NCBI RefSeq assembly: GCF_003024675.1
Contig: NZ_PYLP01000002.1
Location: 186,001 to 250,000, forward strand
Direction: 5' to 3'
Source of the DNA: Faecalibacillus faecis
GTDB lineage: Bacteria; Bacillota_I; Bacilli_A; Erysipelotrichales; Coprobacillaceae
Length of the DNA stretch: 64,000 nucleotides
Shown: positions 9,145 through 18,393 of the stretch, piece after piece
Layout of the letters: every line of letters begins with the position of its first letter
How positions within the stretch are numbered: position 1 is the stretch's first letter
Program-made: the position numbers and the translations under genes
Notes under the pieces: model-generated
Database searches by the model: none
Seen by the model: only the letters and a program-made list of their open reading frames with translations
Told to the model about the DNA's origin: nothing

Positions 9145-9606
9145 ATGAATAAACAGGCTATTACTTTTTTATCACTTTTTACACTTATTCTTGTTTTATC
9201 AGTTTATTATTTAGTTGTTCCACCTATTGATCAACAAACAAATGTTCAAACAAAACAACTTAGTAAAATAGAGGTTCTTCAAAATCAATTGAATGAAAAT
9301 CATGAAAATACACTTGCTGAAAATAATGATGTAATTGCATCGGCTAAATCATCAAAAAAACAAATACAAGAGGCGTTGACATCTATTGAAAAAACAAATT
9401 CAGATATTGAAACTGAAAATACAATATGTAAATTATTAAAAGAAAAAGGGTATAAAGAATGTTTTGTAGAACTTGATGATACTCATTTGAAAGTTGTTAT
9501 CAAATTAAAAGAAGCAACTTCAAAAGATGCAAATCGCGTCATTAAATGTATTCAAGGGAAATATAATAATATATTTGATATTGAAGTAAAGTTTGTAGAA
9601 GACTAA
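9145..9606 (+). CDS. spoIIIAH: Stage III sporulation protein AH
   Basis: A mother-cell membrane protein whose extracytoplasmic ring-forming domain pairs with forespore SpoIIQ in Bacillus to make the channel between the two cells. The N-terminus has one transmembrane helix at about residues 5-25 with the typical VLSVYYLV ending, then a polar linker rich in Gln and Asn, and a C-terminal YscJ/FliF-type domain (from about residue 90, with KEKGYKECFVEL). At 153 residues it is shorter than the Bacillus protein of about 218. In Bacillus it is the last gene of spoIIIAA-AH between efp and accB; here it stands alone. Confidence 0.85.
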   Translation: MNKQAITFLSLFTLILVLSVYYLVVPPIDQQTNVQTKQLSKIEVLQNQLNENHENTLAENNDVIASAKSSKKQIQEALTSIEKTNSDIETENTICKLLKEKGYKECFVELDDTHLKVVIKLKEATSKDANRVIKCIQGKYNNIFDIEVKFVED

Positions 9607-9666
9607 ACTTGAATAATTGGACAATTTTATATAAAATATAGGTATATTTAAAGAAGGAGTAATCAT

Positions 9667-9981
9667 ATGGAATATTATGTTGTAGAAAAGAAAAATAATT
9701 TAGGTGAACAATATATTGAATTATCTGTTTTTCAATCTATTACAACTCATGAAATGAGTAAAATAGAAGGTGTTGATTTTGATGGTGGAAAAGGTGCTGT
9801 TAATGTTGAAATTAATGATCATAATCAAGTTGTTATTGATTTAAATATTTGTATTGATTATGGTTTAAATGTTGGAAAAGTTGTTAACCAAATTCAAAGT
9901 GAAATTATTAATACTATTGATCGATATATTGGTTTTAGAAATGTAAAAGTTAACATTAATGTTAATAAGATTAAATTTTAG
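9667..9981 (+). CDS. Asp23/Gls24 family protein (YqhY type)
   Basis: A 104-residue alkaline-shock-family protein at the YqhY position, just before nusB. The Asp23 fold is visible as alternating strands and helices with the motif EINDHNQVVID. Bacillus YqhY is linked to control of acetyl-CoA carboxylase; accB and accC, its usual neighbours, are not here. The ATG follows AAGAAGGAG. The gene ends at a good terminator. Confidence 0.85.
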   Translation: MEYYVVEKKNNLGEQYIELSVFQSITTHEMSKIEGVDFDGGKGAVNVEINDHNQVVIDLNICIDYGLNVGKVVNQIQSEIINTIDRYIGFRNVKVNINVNKIKF

Positions 9982-10006
9982 GAATTGTTTAAACGATTCC
10001 TTTTTA
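9980..10006 (+). terminator. Terminator after the Asp23 gene
   Basis: AGGAATTG, TTTAAA and CGATTCCT followed by TTTTT. One G-U pair is needed in the RNA stem. Confidence 0.75.
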
Positions 10007-10068
10007 TTTGTTTAAATTGCCTCAAATATATGATAAAATAGTAATATATTTTTGGAAGGAAATGTTTT

Positions 10069-10467
10069 ATGGAAAAAGTAAGAAAAAAATTAATTAGAGA
10101 AAAAGCAGTTATTGCTGTTTATCAATATTTATTAACAAATGCAACAGATAAAGAAATTGAAAATTATTTGAATAATTATTATAAACCTAGAATGGAAGAT
10201 AGAGAAGTGGCTTTATGCAAAACACTTGTATTTAATACAATTTCTCGTATTGATGAATACAAGCCTCTTATTCAAAAACATTTGAAAAAAGGATGGACAT
10301 TAGAAAGACTTTCATTAATGGAAAAGGCAATTCTTTATGTTTCTATTTATGAACTTAATGATTATTCAAAAGAAATTGTTGTTAATCAAGCAGTTGAACT
10401 TGCTAAAAAATACTGTGATGAGGATACTTATAAATTTATCAATGGAGTTTTAGCATCTATTGACTAA
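10069..10467 (+). CDS. nusB: Transcription antitermination protein NusB
   Basis: An all-helical RNA-binding protein that works with NusE (S10) in antitermination at rRNA operons. At 132 residues it is family length and shows the conserved C-terminal motif VVNQAVELAKKY followed by FINGVL. The ATG follows TTGGAAGGA. It opens a gene string running through xseA, xseB, ispA, dxs, tlyA and recN with little or no spacing. The start of xseA lies inside the end of nusB. In Bacillus folD sits between these two genes; it is absent here. Confidence 0.95.
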   Translation: MEKVRKKLIREKAVIAVYQYLLTNATDKEIENYLNNYYKPRMEDREVALCKTLVFNTISRIDEYKPLIQKHLKKGWTLERLSLMEKAILYVSIYELNDYSKEIVVNQAVELAKKYCDEDTYKFINGVLASID

Positions 10468-11785
10468 AAAATATTTAACGGTTTCTGCGTTAAACAACTA
10501 TTTAAAAAGAAAAGTAGATATAGATTCTCAATTACAGATTATTTATATAAAAGGTGAGATTTCAAACCTAAAAAGAAATATTAATTCTGGTCATTTATAT
10601 TTTACATTAAAAGATGAAAAATCAAATATAAGTGCTATCATGTATAAAGGTTTTGCAAAGCAATTAACATTTGATTTAAAAAATGGAGATCATGTCTTAA
10701 TAGAGGCTAGTGTTTCTGTTTATGCAGTAACTGGCTATAATCAACTTATTGTAAGAACAATTGAACCCGACGGTATTGGTGTTTTGTATTTACAATTTGA
10801 AGCTTTGAAAAAAAAGTTGTATCAAGAAGGATTATTTGATTCAAAATATAAAAAAGACATTCCTTTATACCCAGGAAAAATTGCTGTTCTTTCGGCTTAT
10901 CCAAGTGCTGCTTTAATGGATGTTATGCAAACAATCAAATCAAGATTTCCAATTTGTCGAGTTATCATTTTTCCAATACCAGTTCAAGGAAAAGATGCCT
11001 ATCTTCATATTGTTAAAACGTTAGAATATGTAGATCAATTAAAATTTAACACGATTATTCTAGCAAGAGGTGGGGGTTCGTTAGAACATTTATTGAACTT
11101 TAATGAAGAAACACTTGCAAGAACAATTTTTGACTTGAAAACACCGATTATTACAGGCGTTGGACATGAAACCGATTTTACAATTTGTGATTATGTTAGT
11201 GATTTTCGTGCTTTGACACCTACTGCAGCAGCTATTAAAGCGACACCTAATTTATTAGAAATGCAAGATAATTTAATGCAGCTTACAAATTTATTGAAAA
11301 CAAATATGAAATACAAAATTGAATCATCAAAAAAAGAATTAATTCGTTATGAAAATTATTATTTATTTAATAATCCTGAAAAAATTTATGGTGATTCAGC
11401 GCAATATTTAAATCATATTCAAGAAAGATTAATTAATGGGATGAAAAATAGATTACAAACTTCTAAAACAAAGCAAAAAGAATTAAGTCTTGTTTTAAGT
11501 TCTCGTAATGAAATCTTTATAAATGAATATAATCAACATATTGCTGCACAAGTCAATTTATTAAAAAAGAATATGAAACATAAAATAAAATACAGTAAAA
11601 CTGATTTTATGTCTTTGGTTTCAAAATTAAATGCTTTAAGTCCACTTCATACTTTGGAAAGAGGATATGCAATTGTCAGTAAAAATGATAAAAATATTTC
11701 ATCAATAGATGATGTTTCTAATCAAGATAAAATATCAATTCTTTTTAAAGATGGCTATGTAAATGCAATAGTGCATAAGGAGTGA
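10460..11785 (+). CDS. xseA: Exodeoxyribonuclease VII large subunit
   Basis: The catalytic subunit of exonuclease VII, which degrades single-stranded DNA from both ends with several XseB subunits. It has an N-terminal OB-fold of about 100 residues with SGHLYFTLKDE, then the catalytic core with ARGGGSLEHL, GVGHETDFT and the AALRAPTPTAAA-like stretch ALTPTAAA, and a coiled-coil C-terminal half that binds XseB. Length 441. Start: TTG at 10460, the only start upstream of the conserved N-terminus; it overlaps nusB by 8 bases. Confidence 0.95.
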   Translation: MTKKYLTVSALNNYLKRKVDIDSQLQIIYIKGEISNLKRNINSGHLYFTLKDEKSNISAIMYKGFAKQLTFDLKNGDHVLIEASVSVYAVTGYNQLIVRTIEPDGIGVLYLQFEALKKKLYQEGLFDSKYKKDIPLYPGKIAVLSAYPSAALMDVMQTIKSRFPICRVIIFPIPVQGKDAYLHIVKTLEYVDQLKFNTIILARGGGSLEHLLNFNEETLARTIFDLKTPIITGVGHETDFTICDYVSDFRALTPTAAAIKATPNLLEMQDNLMQLTNLLKTNMKYKIESSKKELIRYENYYLFNNPEKIYGDSAQYLNHIQERLINGMKNRLQTSKTKQKELSLVLSSRNEIFINEYNQHIAAQVNLLKKNMKHKIKYSKTDFMSLVSKLNALSPLHTLERGYAIVSKNDKNISSIDDVSNQDKISILFKDGYVNAIVHKE

Positions 11786-11789
11786 TAAA

Positions 11790-12014
11790 ATGGAAAATAT
11801 GACATTTGAACAAGCGCTAAATCGATTAGAAGAAATTGTTCAATTATTAGAAAAAGATACAACTTCTTTAGATCAAAGTGTTGATCTATTTCAAGAAGGA
11901 ATTCAACTTTCTAATTATTGTTCAAAAAAAATAAATAATGTTGAAGATAAAGTCGCAAAAATTCTTTTAAATGGAAAAATTGAAGACTTTGATGTAGGTG
12001 AACAACATGAATAA
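11790..12014 (+). CDS. xseB: Exodeoxyribonuclease VII small subunit
   Basis: A 74-residue helical-hairpin subunit that wraps the XseA stalk. The family signature TFEQALNRLEEIVQLLE is at the N-terminus, with LDQSVDLFQEG in the turn. It starts 4 bases after xseA with AAGGAGTG as the binding site, and its end overlaps ispA. Confidence 0.95.
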   Translation: MENMTFEQALNRLEEIVQLLEKDTTSLDQSVDLFQEGIQLSNYCSKKINNVEDKVAKILLNGKIEDFDVGEQHE

Positions 12015-12855
12015 TATTGTAAATGAAATTAATCAAAGATTAAAAACGATTTTAAATGATTATCCAAAGAGTAAAGTAAAAGAAGCTATGCTTTATTCTT
12101 TACAAGCTGGTGGAAAAAGAATTAGACCTTTTATTGTTTTGCAAGTCATTAGAGCTTATAATCAAAATTATCATGATTATATAGATATCGCGTGTGCTTT
12201 AGAAATGATTCATACATATTCTTTGATTCATGACGATTTACCAGGAATGGATAATGATGATTTAAGAAGAGGAAAACCGACATGTCACAAACAATTTGGC
12301 GAAGCAACAGCTATTTTAGCTGGTGATGGTTTATTAAATGAAGCAGTAAATATTATTATAAAAACATCTTTGGCTAGTGATTTAAAAATTGCCTTGATTT
12401 CTTGTCTTTATCAAGCAAGTGGTATTTCAGGAATGATTTATGGACAAGAATTAGATATTGAAAATGAAAATAAAAAATTATCTATTGATAAACTCAATAC
12501 TATTCATCATTATAAAACAGGCAAATTGTTATCATGTGCTTTTCAACTTGGTGGTTTGATTGCAAGTCCTCAAGATGTAAAAGTTTTGAAAGAAATTGGA
12601 TATAAAGTAGGGCTTGCATTTCAAATTCAAGATGATATTTTAGATGTGATTTCTGATAGTAAAACCTTAGGAAAACCTGTTGGCAGTGATGCAAGCAATC
12701 ATAAAGAAACGTATACGACTTTAATAGGTGTTGAAGCTTCACAAAAAGAAGTAGATAAATTATTTAAAGAAGCAATCAAGCTTGTTTATTCTTTATCAAT
12801 TAATCATGGCTTAATTATTGAAATTATTGAGCTTTTATGGAAAAGAGTGAGTTAA
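12007..12855 (+). CDS. ispA: Polyprenyl (farnesyl) diphosphate synthase
   Basis: An all-helical prenyltransferase that adds isopentenyl diphosphate units to make farnesyl or geranyl diphosphate for undecaprenyl and quinone lipids. The first aspartate-rich motif is DDLPGMDNDDLRRG near residue 80 and the second is QDDILD near residue 212. ATG at 12007 is chosen over GTG 11998 because TAGGTG fits as its binding site. It is directly followed by dxs, which makes the isoprenoid precursors upstream. Confidence 0.93.
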   Translation: MNNIVNEINQRLKTILNDYPKSKVKEAMLYSLQAGGKRIRPFIVLQVIRAYNQNYHDYIDIACALEMIHTYSLIHDDLPGMDNDDLRRGKPTCHKQFGEATAILAGDGLLNEAVNIIIKTSLASDLKIALISCLYQASGISGMIYGQELDIENENKKLSIDKLNTIHHYKTGKLLSCAFQLGGLIASPQDVKVLKEIGYKVGLAFQIQDDILDVISDSKTLGKPVGSDASNHKETYTTLIGVEASQKEVDKLFKEAIKLVYSLSINHGLIIEIIELLWKRVS

Positions 12856-14733
12856 ATGGATTTAAATAAAATAAAAGATCCAAGTTTTTTAATGGAAATG
12901 AATATAGATGAATTAAATGAATTGGCATATAAAATTCGTCAATTTATTATTCAATCTGTTTCAAAAACAGGGGGGCATTTGTCAAGTAACTTAGGAATTG
13001 TTGAGCTGACAATTGCGTTACACTATGTTTTTAATTCACCAAAAGATAAGATTTTTTTTGATGTTGGACATCAAAGTTATGTTCATAAAATCTTAACGGG
13101 ACGGGCAAAGCAATTTCCAACATTACGTCAGTTTAATGGCTTATCAGGGTTTCAAAAGCGCTGTGAAAGCAAACATGATGTTTGGGAAGCTGGACATTCT
13201 TCTACTGCACTTTCAGCTGCGGTTGCTATGGCGATTGCGAGAGATTTAAATCATGAATATTTTGATGTTATACCTGTTATTGGTGATGGGGCTGTTGTTG
13301 GTGGTGAATCTTTAGAAGCATTGAACCATTTAGGATCAATACAAAATAAAGTGATTTTAATTTTAAATGATAACCAAATGTCTATTTCTAAAAGTACGGG
13401 TGCGATGAATAACTTTCTCAATAATATACGTATTTCTAATACTTATAATCGTATGAAAGATGATTATCGTACAATGTTACAAAAGGGTAAACTTGGTGAA
13501 GGTGTTTATAAAGCAACAAAATATTTGAAAGATTTTGTAAAACATGGTTTTTTAGATGATACCATTTTTGAAGATTTTGGTATGGATTATTTAGGTCCTA
13601 TTGATGGACATAATATAGGAGAACTTATTCGTGTCTTAAATATCGCAAAAACAAATAAAAAAAGTGTTGTTGTGCACGTTGTTACAGAAAAAGGAAAAGG
13701 TTATTCTTATGCAGAAAATGATAAAGAAGGAAAATGGCACGGGACACCACCTTTTAATGTAAAAACTGGAAATGTTCTAACATCTACCAATAAAAAATCT
13801 TGGTCATCTATTGTTTCTGATCAAGTATTTCAATGGATGAAAATTGATAAGGATGTTACTGCTATTACACCTGCTATGATGAAAGGATCAGCGATGGATA
13901 ATCTTTTTAAAGTTTTTCCTGAACGTTGTTTTGATGTAGGAATTGCTGAGGAACACGCCATGACTTTTGCTGCAGGTTTGTCAATATCTAAGAAAAAACC
14001 TTTTATTTCTGTTTATTCTTCTTTTATTCAAAGAGCCTATGATCAAATTAATCATGATATAGCTCGTATGAAGTTACCTTGTTTATGTAGTATTGATCGT
14101 GCCGGAATTGTTGGTGAAGATGGACCAACACATCATGGTGTTTTTGATATTGGCTTTTTAACACCGATACCTAATATTGTCTATTTTGCACCTAAAGACG
14201 CTAAAGAATTAAGAACATACGTTAATACATGTTTCACTAATTTTAATAAACCTTATTTTTTACGTATTCCAAGGGGCAGTATAGATGACCATCCAGTTGA
14301 TTATCATAATACTTTGAAAATTGGAACGTGGACAATAGAATGTCGAGAAGAAAATTATGAATTAACGATTATTTGTTATGGTGAAAATGTAATGAGAGTT
14401 AAAAACATGATTGAAGAAAACCATTTACCTATTCGCTTAATTAATGCAAGATTTATTAAACCAATAGATTATAATATGGTACATACGATTTTTAAAAATG
14501 ACGAGAAACCAATTATTGTTTATGAAACTGTCTTAAAAACGGGTTCTTTAGGTTCTATATTACTTACATATTGTAATGAAAATCGAATTTTAAGAAGTTT
14601 TGAACATATTGCTATTCAAGATCATTTTTCAAAACAAGGAAAAGTTAATGAAATTTTAGAAGATGAACATGTGGATATTAAATCGTTATTATTAAAATGT
14701 GAGGAATTACTTAATGGAAAAAAAGAGAATTGA
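12856..14733 (+). CDS. dxs: 1-deoxy-D-xylulose-5-phosphate synthase
   Basis: A thiamine-diphosphate enzyme that condenses pyruvate and glyceraldehyde 3-phosphate in the first step of the MEP isoprenoid pathway. The TPP motif starts at GDGAVVGGESLEALN near residue 150. The transketolase-type pyrimidine domain has EEHAMTFAAGLS near residue 368, and RIPRGS precedes the C-terminal domain. Length 625 is normal. The ATG follows the ispA stop codon with no gap, and its end overlaps tlyA by 20 bases. Confidence 0.96.
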   Translation: MDLNKIKDPSFLMEMNIDELNELAYKIRQFIIQSVSKTGGHLSSNLGIVELTIALHYVFNSPKDKIFFDVGHQSYVHKILTGRAKQFPTLRQFNGLSGFQKRCESKHDVWEAGHSSTALSAAVAMAIARDLNHEYFDVIPVIGDGAVVGGESLEALNHLGSIQNKVILILNDNQMSISKSTGAMNNFLNNIRISNTYNRMKDDYRTMLQKGKLGEGVYKATKYLKDFVKHGFLDDTIFEDFGMDYLGPIDGHNIGELIRVLNIAKTNKKSVVVHVVTEKGKGYSYAENDKEGKWHGTPPFNVKTGNVLTSTNKKSWSSIVSDQVFQWMKIDKDVTAITPAMMKGSAMDNLFKVFPERCFDVGIAEEHAMTFAAGLSISKKKPFISVYSSFIQRAYDQINHDIARMKLPCLCSIDRAGIVGEDGPTHHGVFDIGFLTPIPNIVYFAPKDAKELRTYVNTCFTNFNKPYFLRIPRGSIDDHPVDYHNTLKIGTWTIECREENYELTIICYGENVMRVKNMIEENHLPIRLINARFIKPIDYNMVHTIFKNDEKPIIVYETVLKTGSLGSILLTYCNENRILRSFEHIAIQDHFSKQGKVNEILEDEHVDIKSLLLKCEELLNGKKEN

Positions 14734-15514
14734 TTTATTGTTAGTTGAACAAGGTTTTTTCGATTCAAGAGAAAAGGCTAAACGTGCTATCATGGCAGGA
14801 ATTGTTCATAATGATCATGAAATAATTGATAAGCCTGGAACAAAAGTGCCAGTTGATATGGAATTATTTGTAAAAGAATCTGTGATGCCTTATGTCTCTC
14901 GAGGTGGTTTAAAACTTGAAAAAGCCCTTAAATATTTTGATATAACAATGACAGATCGTGTTATGGTTGATATTGGATCTTCAACAGGTGGTTTTACAGA
15001 TTGTGCTTTACAAAACAAAGCGAAACGCGTATACGCTGTTGATGTAGGTACGAACCAACTTGTTTGGAAATTAAGAAACGATCCACGTGTTGTTGTTAAA
15101 GAAAAAACAAATTTTAGACATGCAACAACTGATTTATTTGAATATGAACTCCCAAATATTGCAACAATTGATGTATCTTTTATTTCATTAAAACTTATTT
15201 TTGAACCTTTAAAAGATATTTTAAATGATGGGGACGATATAGTTGCATTAATCAAGCCACAATTTGAAGCAGGTCGAGAAGACGTCGGAAAAAAAGGAAT
15301 TGTTAAGGATGCTAAAATACATCAAAGAGTCATTGAAAATGTGATTTCTTATGCAAATGAATGTCAATTTAGTATTCAAAATTTAACGTATTCACCAATT
15401 ACTGGTGGAGAAGGAAATATTGAATTCTTAGCACATTTTAAAGTAGGAGGAACAAATTCTTTACTTCAAGTAGAACAAGTCGTACAAGAAGCACATGATT
15501 GTTTTAAAGGATAA
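14714..15514 (+). CDS. tlyA: TlyA family rRNA methyltransferase / hemolysin-like protein (YqxC)
   Basis: A predicted 2'-O-ribose methyltransferase of rRNA. An N-terminal S4 RNA-binding domain (about residues 5-65, with REKAKRAIMAGIV) is followed by an FtsJ-type Rossmann fold with the SAM loop DIGSSTGGFTDC and IKPQFEAGRE. ATG at 14714 is chosen because GAGGA lies 8 bases upstream. In Bacillus the arginine regulator ahrC follows; here recN follows directly. Confidence 0.92.
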   Translation: MEKKRIDLLLVEQGFFDSREKAKRAIMAGIVHNDHEIIDKPGTKVPVDMELFVKESVMPYVSRGGLKLEKALKYFDITMTDRVMVDIGSSTGGFTDCALQNKAKRVYAVDVGTNQLVWKLRNDPRVVVKEKTNFRHATTDLFEYELPNIATIDVSFISLKLIFEPLKDILNDGDDIVALIKPQFEAGREDVGKKGIVKDAKIHQRVIENVISYANECQFSIQNLTYSPITGGEGNIEFLAHFKVGGTNSLLQVEQVVQEAHDCFKG

Positions 15515-15528
15515 TGGAGGTGTAATTT

Positions 15529-17172
15529 ATGCTTGAAAGTTTGTACATTGAAAATTTTGCAATTATTAACCAAATTCAAATTGATTTTCATTCAGGAATG
15601 ACTGTATTAACTGGTGAAACTGGTGCTGGGAAATCAATTATTATTGATGCCATTGGACAACTTTTAGGTCAAAGAACGCAACCAAACTTCGTTAAAGAAA
15701 ATCGAGATTATGCCTATATTGAAGGTGTGTTTACTTCTAATGAAAAAATAAATACACTTCTAGATGAAATGCATATACCAAGTGATACACAACTTATTGT
15801 TTCTAAAAAGATTACAAAGGATGGGAAATCAAGCATTAAAATTAATTATCGTTCAACAACCCAAATGTTATTGAAAACAGTTATGTCAAATCTTGTGGAT
15901 ATTCATTCACAATTTGAAACACACCAATTATTTAAGCAATCTTATCATTTACAAGTTTTAGATGATTATTGTGGAAAAAAATTAAGTATTTTAAAAGAAA
16001 AATATTTTAATAATTTTAATCAATACAAAAAGCTAGAAAAAGAGTATAAACAGCTAAAAAATGAAGAATTATCAGATGAACAATATGATTTTTATCTCTC
16101 ACAAAAAAACGAAATTGATGAACTTCATTTAGATGATTTTGATGAAGAGGAATTTATTAAAGAAAGAAATGAATTAAATAATTTTGAAAAAAATGCTAAA
16201 CATATTTCACAGTATAAAAATATTATGGATTCTTCTAAAGGAATGATGTCTTTATTTAAAGATGGGTTAAATGAACTTGCATCTATAGATAGTTCTAAAA
16301 TACAAGACCTTCATGATCAATTATATGATGCTTATTATTCTATTGAAGGAATTAATGATGATATCTATGATTATCTTCAATTATCAAACTTTAGCGAAGA
16401 ACGATATAATGAGGTTCAAGATACTTATTTTAAACTTAATAAATTAAAACGCAAATACGGGGCAAGTATAGAAAATATATTAGATTTTAGAGCTGAACTT
16501 GATAAAAAAATACAATATTTTGAAAACAGAGAGAGTGTTATTTCAACTCTTGAAAGCAAACTTAAAACTAATCAAGAAAATGCATTTAAAATTGCTTTAG
16601 ATATTTCAAAATTACGTCAAGAAAATGCTCTTATATTAGAAAATGAAGTAAAAGAGATCTTAAAAGATCTTTATTTACCTCAGGTTGATTTTAAATTTCA
16701 ATTTGAAAAAACAAATTTAACAGAAAACGGTATGGATTCTGTTTGTATTGTTGTTTCTACAAATGTAGGGCAAGTTGCTAAACCGTTACAAAAAATTGCT
16801 TCAGGAGGAGAATTATCACGTATTATGCTTGCTATTAAAACAGCATGTCAGCATAATGAAAATAATACAATTATATTTGATGAAGCTGATACTGGTGTAA
16901 GTGGTAAAGTTGCTGAAAGCATTGGAAAAATCATGAAAGAAATTTCAAAAAATCAACAAGTAATTTGTATTACACATTTAGCCCAGGTTGCTTGTTTTGC
17001 TAATCATCATCTTCAAATAAGTAAGCAATTAAAAAGCAATGATACAAATGTTAAAATAACTATTTTAAGTGATGAAGACAGTATTATCGAACTTGCTAAA
17101 ATGATCTCTGGTAAAGAAATTACTGAACAATCCATAGCTCATGCAAAACAACTTAAAAAAAATAATGTATAA
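15529..17172 (+). CDS. recN: DNA repair protein RecN
   Basis: An SMC-like ATPase that gathers broken DNA ends during double-strand break repair. Walker A GETGAGKS is near residue 29. A central coiled-coil region covers about residues 150-380. The ABC signature ASGGELSRIMLA and Walker B region IIFDEADTGVSG are near the C-terminus. Length 547 is typical. The ATG follows AATGGAGGTG. It ends the nusB-recN gene string. Confidence 0.96.
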   Translation: MLESLYIENFAIINQIQIDFHSGMTVLTGETGAGKSIIIDAIGQLLGQRTQPNFVKENRDYAYIEGVFTSNEKINTLLDEMHIPSDTQLIVSKKITKDGKSSIKINYRSTTQMLLKTVMSNLVDIHSQFETHQLFKQSYHLQVLDDYCGKKLSILKEKYFNNFNQYKKLEKEYKQLKNEELSDEQYDFYLSQKNEIDELHLDDFDEEEFIKERNELNNFEKNAKHISQYKNIMDSSKGMMSLFKDGLNELASIDSSKIQDLHDQLYDAYYSIEGINDDIYDYLQLSNFSEERYNEVQDTYFKLNKLKRKYGASIENILDFRAELDKKIQYFENRESVISTLESKLKTNQENAFKIALDISKLRQENALILENEVKEILKDLYLPQVDFKFQFEKTNLTENGMDSVCIVVSTNVGQVAKPLQKIASGGELSRIMLAIKTACQHNENNTIIFDEADTGVSGKVAESIGKIMKEISKNQQVICITHLAQVACFANHHLQISKQLKSNDTNVKITILSDEDSIIELAKMISGKEITEQSIAHAKQLKKNNV

Positions 17173-17226
17173 TAAAAAGCATAGATGCCAAACTCAAATG
17201 TAGTCTATTGACTACAGGAGGTATCT

Positions 17227-18192
17227 ATGCTTTTTAAAAAGCTTACAATTTCCCTCGTTATATGTTTATTATCCATAATGTGTATCACTCAAATTTATGG
17301 TCTTGATGTGATGATTGGTGGAGAATCAATAGGTATTGTTTTAAATTATGATGCTATTTGTATCACAGGTTTTTATGATATTGAAGTAAATCAACAAATA
17401 ATTGATCCATCTCGTTATTTTAAAATTAATGATTTAATCATTGAAGTAGAAAATCAAAAAGTAACATCAATTGAAGAACTCACAAATAGCATAAAAGCAC
17501 TTTCAACAAATACAGTTCATTTTATAGTTGAAAGAGAAGGTAAACAAATACCAATTCAAATGGATATCTATAAAAAAGGGGATGAATTTAGTACGGGTCT
17601 CTATGTTAAAGATAGTACAAAAGGAATTGGTACAGTTACTTACTATCGAATGGATACAAATGAATTTGCAAGTTTAGGGCATTGTTTAAATGATAATGAA
17701 AATATTATTGAACAAGGTAATATTTATGAAGCGCCTATTAGTTCTATTAAAAAAAGTTCAAATTTAGAAATTGGACAAAAAATTGGAAATATTCAAAATT
17801 CTAGTCTTGGAAAAATTGAAAAAAATAATGATTATGGTGTCTTTGGAACAGTAGGCTCTTTACCTAAAAATAATGTATATCAAACAGCATCACAAGAAGA
17901 AATAAAAACAGGAGATGCTTATTTTTTAACGGTTCTAAAAAATAATGAGATTAAAAAGTGTAAAATACGTATTGATCAGATTATAAAACAAGATCAACCA
18001 GCTGAAAAAGGCATTCATTTTACACTTATTGATCAAGATGTTATTGATTTAACCAATGGAATAGTTCAAGGAATGAGTGGTTCACCAATTATACAAAATA
18101 ATAAATTAATTGGTTGTATAACACATGCAAGTTCACAGAATAATTTGCAAGGATATGGAATGTTTATCCAATGGATGATAAATAATTCGTAA
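17227..18192 (+). CDS. spoIVB: SpoIVB serine peptidase (forespore signalling protease)
   Basis: A secreted S55-family protease. In Bacillus it crosses from the forespore and cleaves SpoIVFA to start pro-sigma-K processing. An N-terminal signal or anchor helix spans about residues 5-25, a PDZ domain covers roughly 30-115, and the protease domain holds the His in SLGHCLND and the nucleophile Ser in GMSGSP. At 321 residues it is about 100 shorter than Bacillus SpoIVB, mostly before the PDZ domain. The upstream gap contains AGCATA and, 17 bases on, TAGTCTA, a loose match to a sigma-G promoter. sigK is in the same window. Confidence 0.9.
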   Translation: MLFKKLTISLVICLLSIMCITQIYGLDVMIGGESIGIVLNYDAICITGFYDIEVNQQIIDPSRYFKINDLIIEVENQKVTSIEELTNSIKALSTNTVHFIVEREGKQIPIQMDIYKKGDEFSTGLYVKDSTKGIGTVTYYRMDTNEFASLGHCLNDNENIIEQGNIYEAPISSIKKSSNLEIGQKIGNIQNSSLGKIEKNNDYGVFGTVGSLPKNNVYQTASQEEIKTGDAYFLTVLKNNEIKKCKIRIDQIIKQDQPAEKGIHFTLIDQDVIDLTNGIVQGMSGSPIIQNNKLIGCITHASSQNNLQGYGMFIQWMINNS

Positions 18193-18220
18193 AAAGAGAT
18201 GTTTTTATCATCTCTTTTTT
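18191..18220 (+). terminator. Terminator of spoIVB
   Basis: AAAAAGAGATG and CATCTCTTTTTT form an 11-bp stem around a 7-base loop. It could act in both directions. Confidence 0.8.
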
Positions 18221-18226
18221 ACGAAA

Positions 18227-18233
18227 TTCGACA
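18227..18233. promoter_or_regulatory. Candidate 0A box upstream of spo0A
   Basis: TTCGACA is the reverse complement of TGTCGAA, the core of the Spo0A binding site. It sits 161 bases before the spo0A start, just after the spoIVB terminator. Autoregulation would be expected from Bacillus; binding is inferred. Confidence 0.45.
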
Positions 18234-18332
18234 TTTGTAATGCATATTTAAAAAAATATGTAGATATTTTTAGTATTTCACTAAAACTAAATAAGTAAAT
18301 TAATAAAAATGAAAAAAATTTTTTATAAAAAC

Positions 18333-18361
18333 TAAACATAAATTGTAATAATTTATATAAT
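18333..18361 (+). promoter_or_regulatory. Sigma-A promoter of spo0A
   Basis: TAAACA, 17 bases and a perfect TATAAT end 32 bases before the start codon. Confidence 0.6.
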
Positions 18362-18393
18362 AAACGTGTTGGTAGGTGAATAGGGAGGTAATC

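Noticed and set aside
9609-9648. Promoter before the Asp23 gene
   Set aside because: TTGGAC and TATAAA are present but the spacing does not fit; a promoter is likely but cannot be placed.
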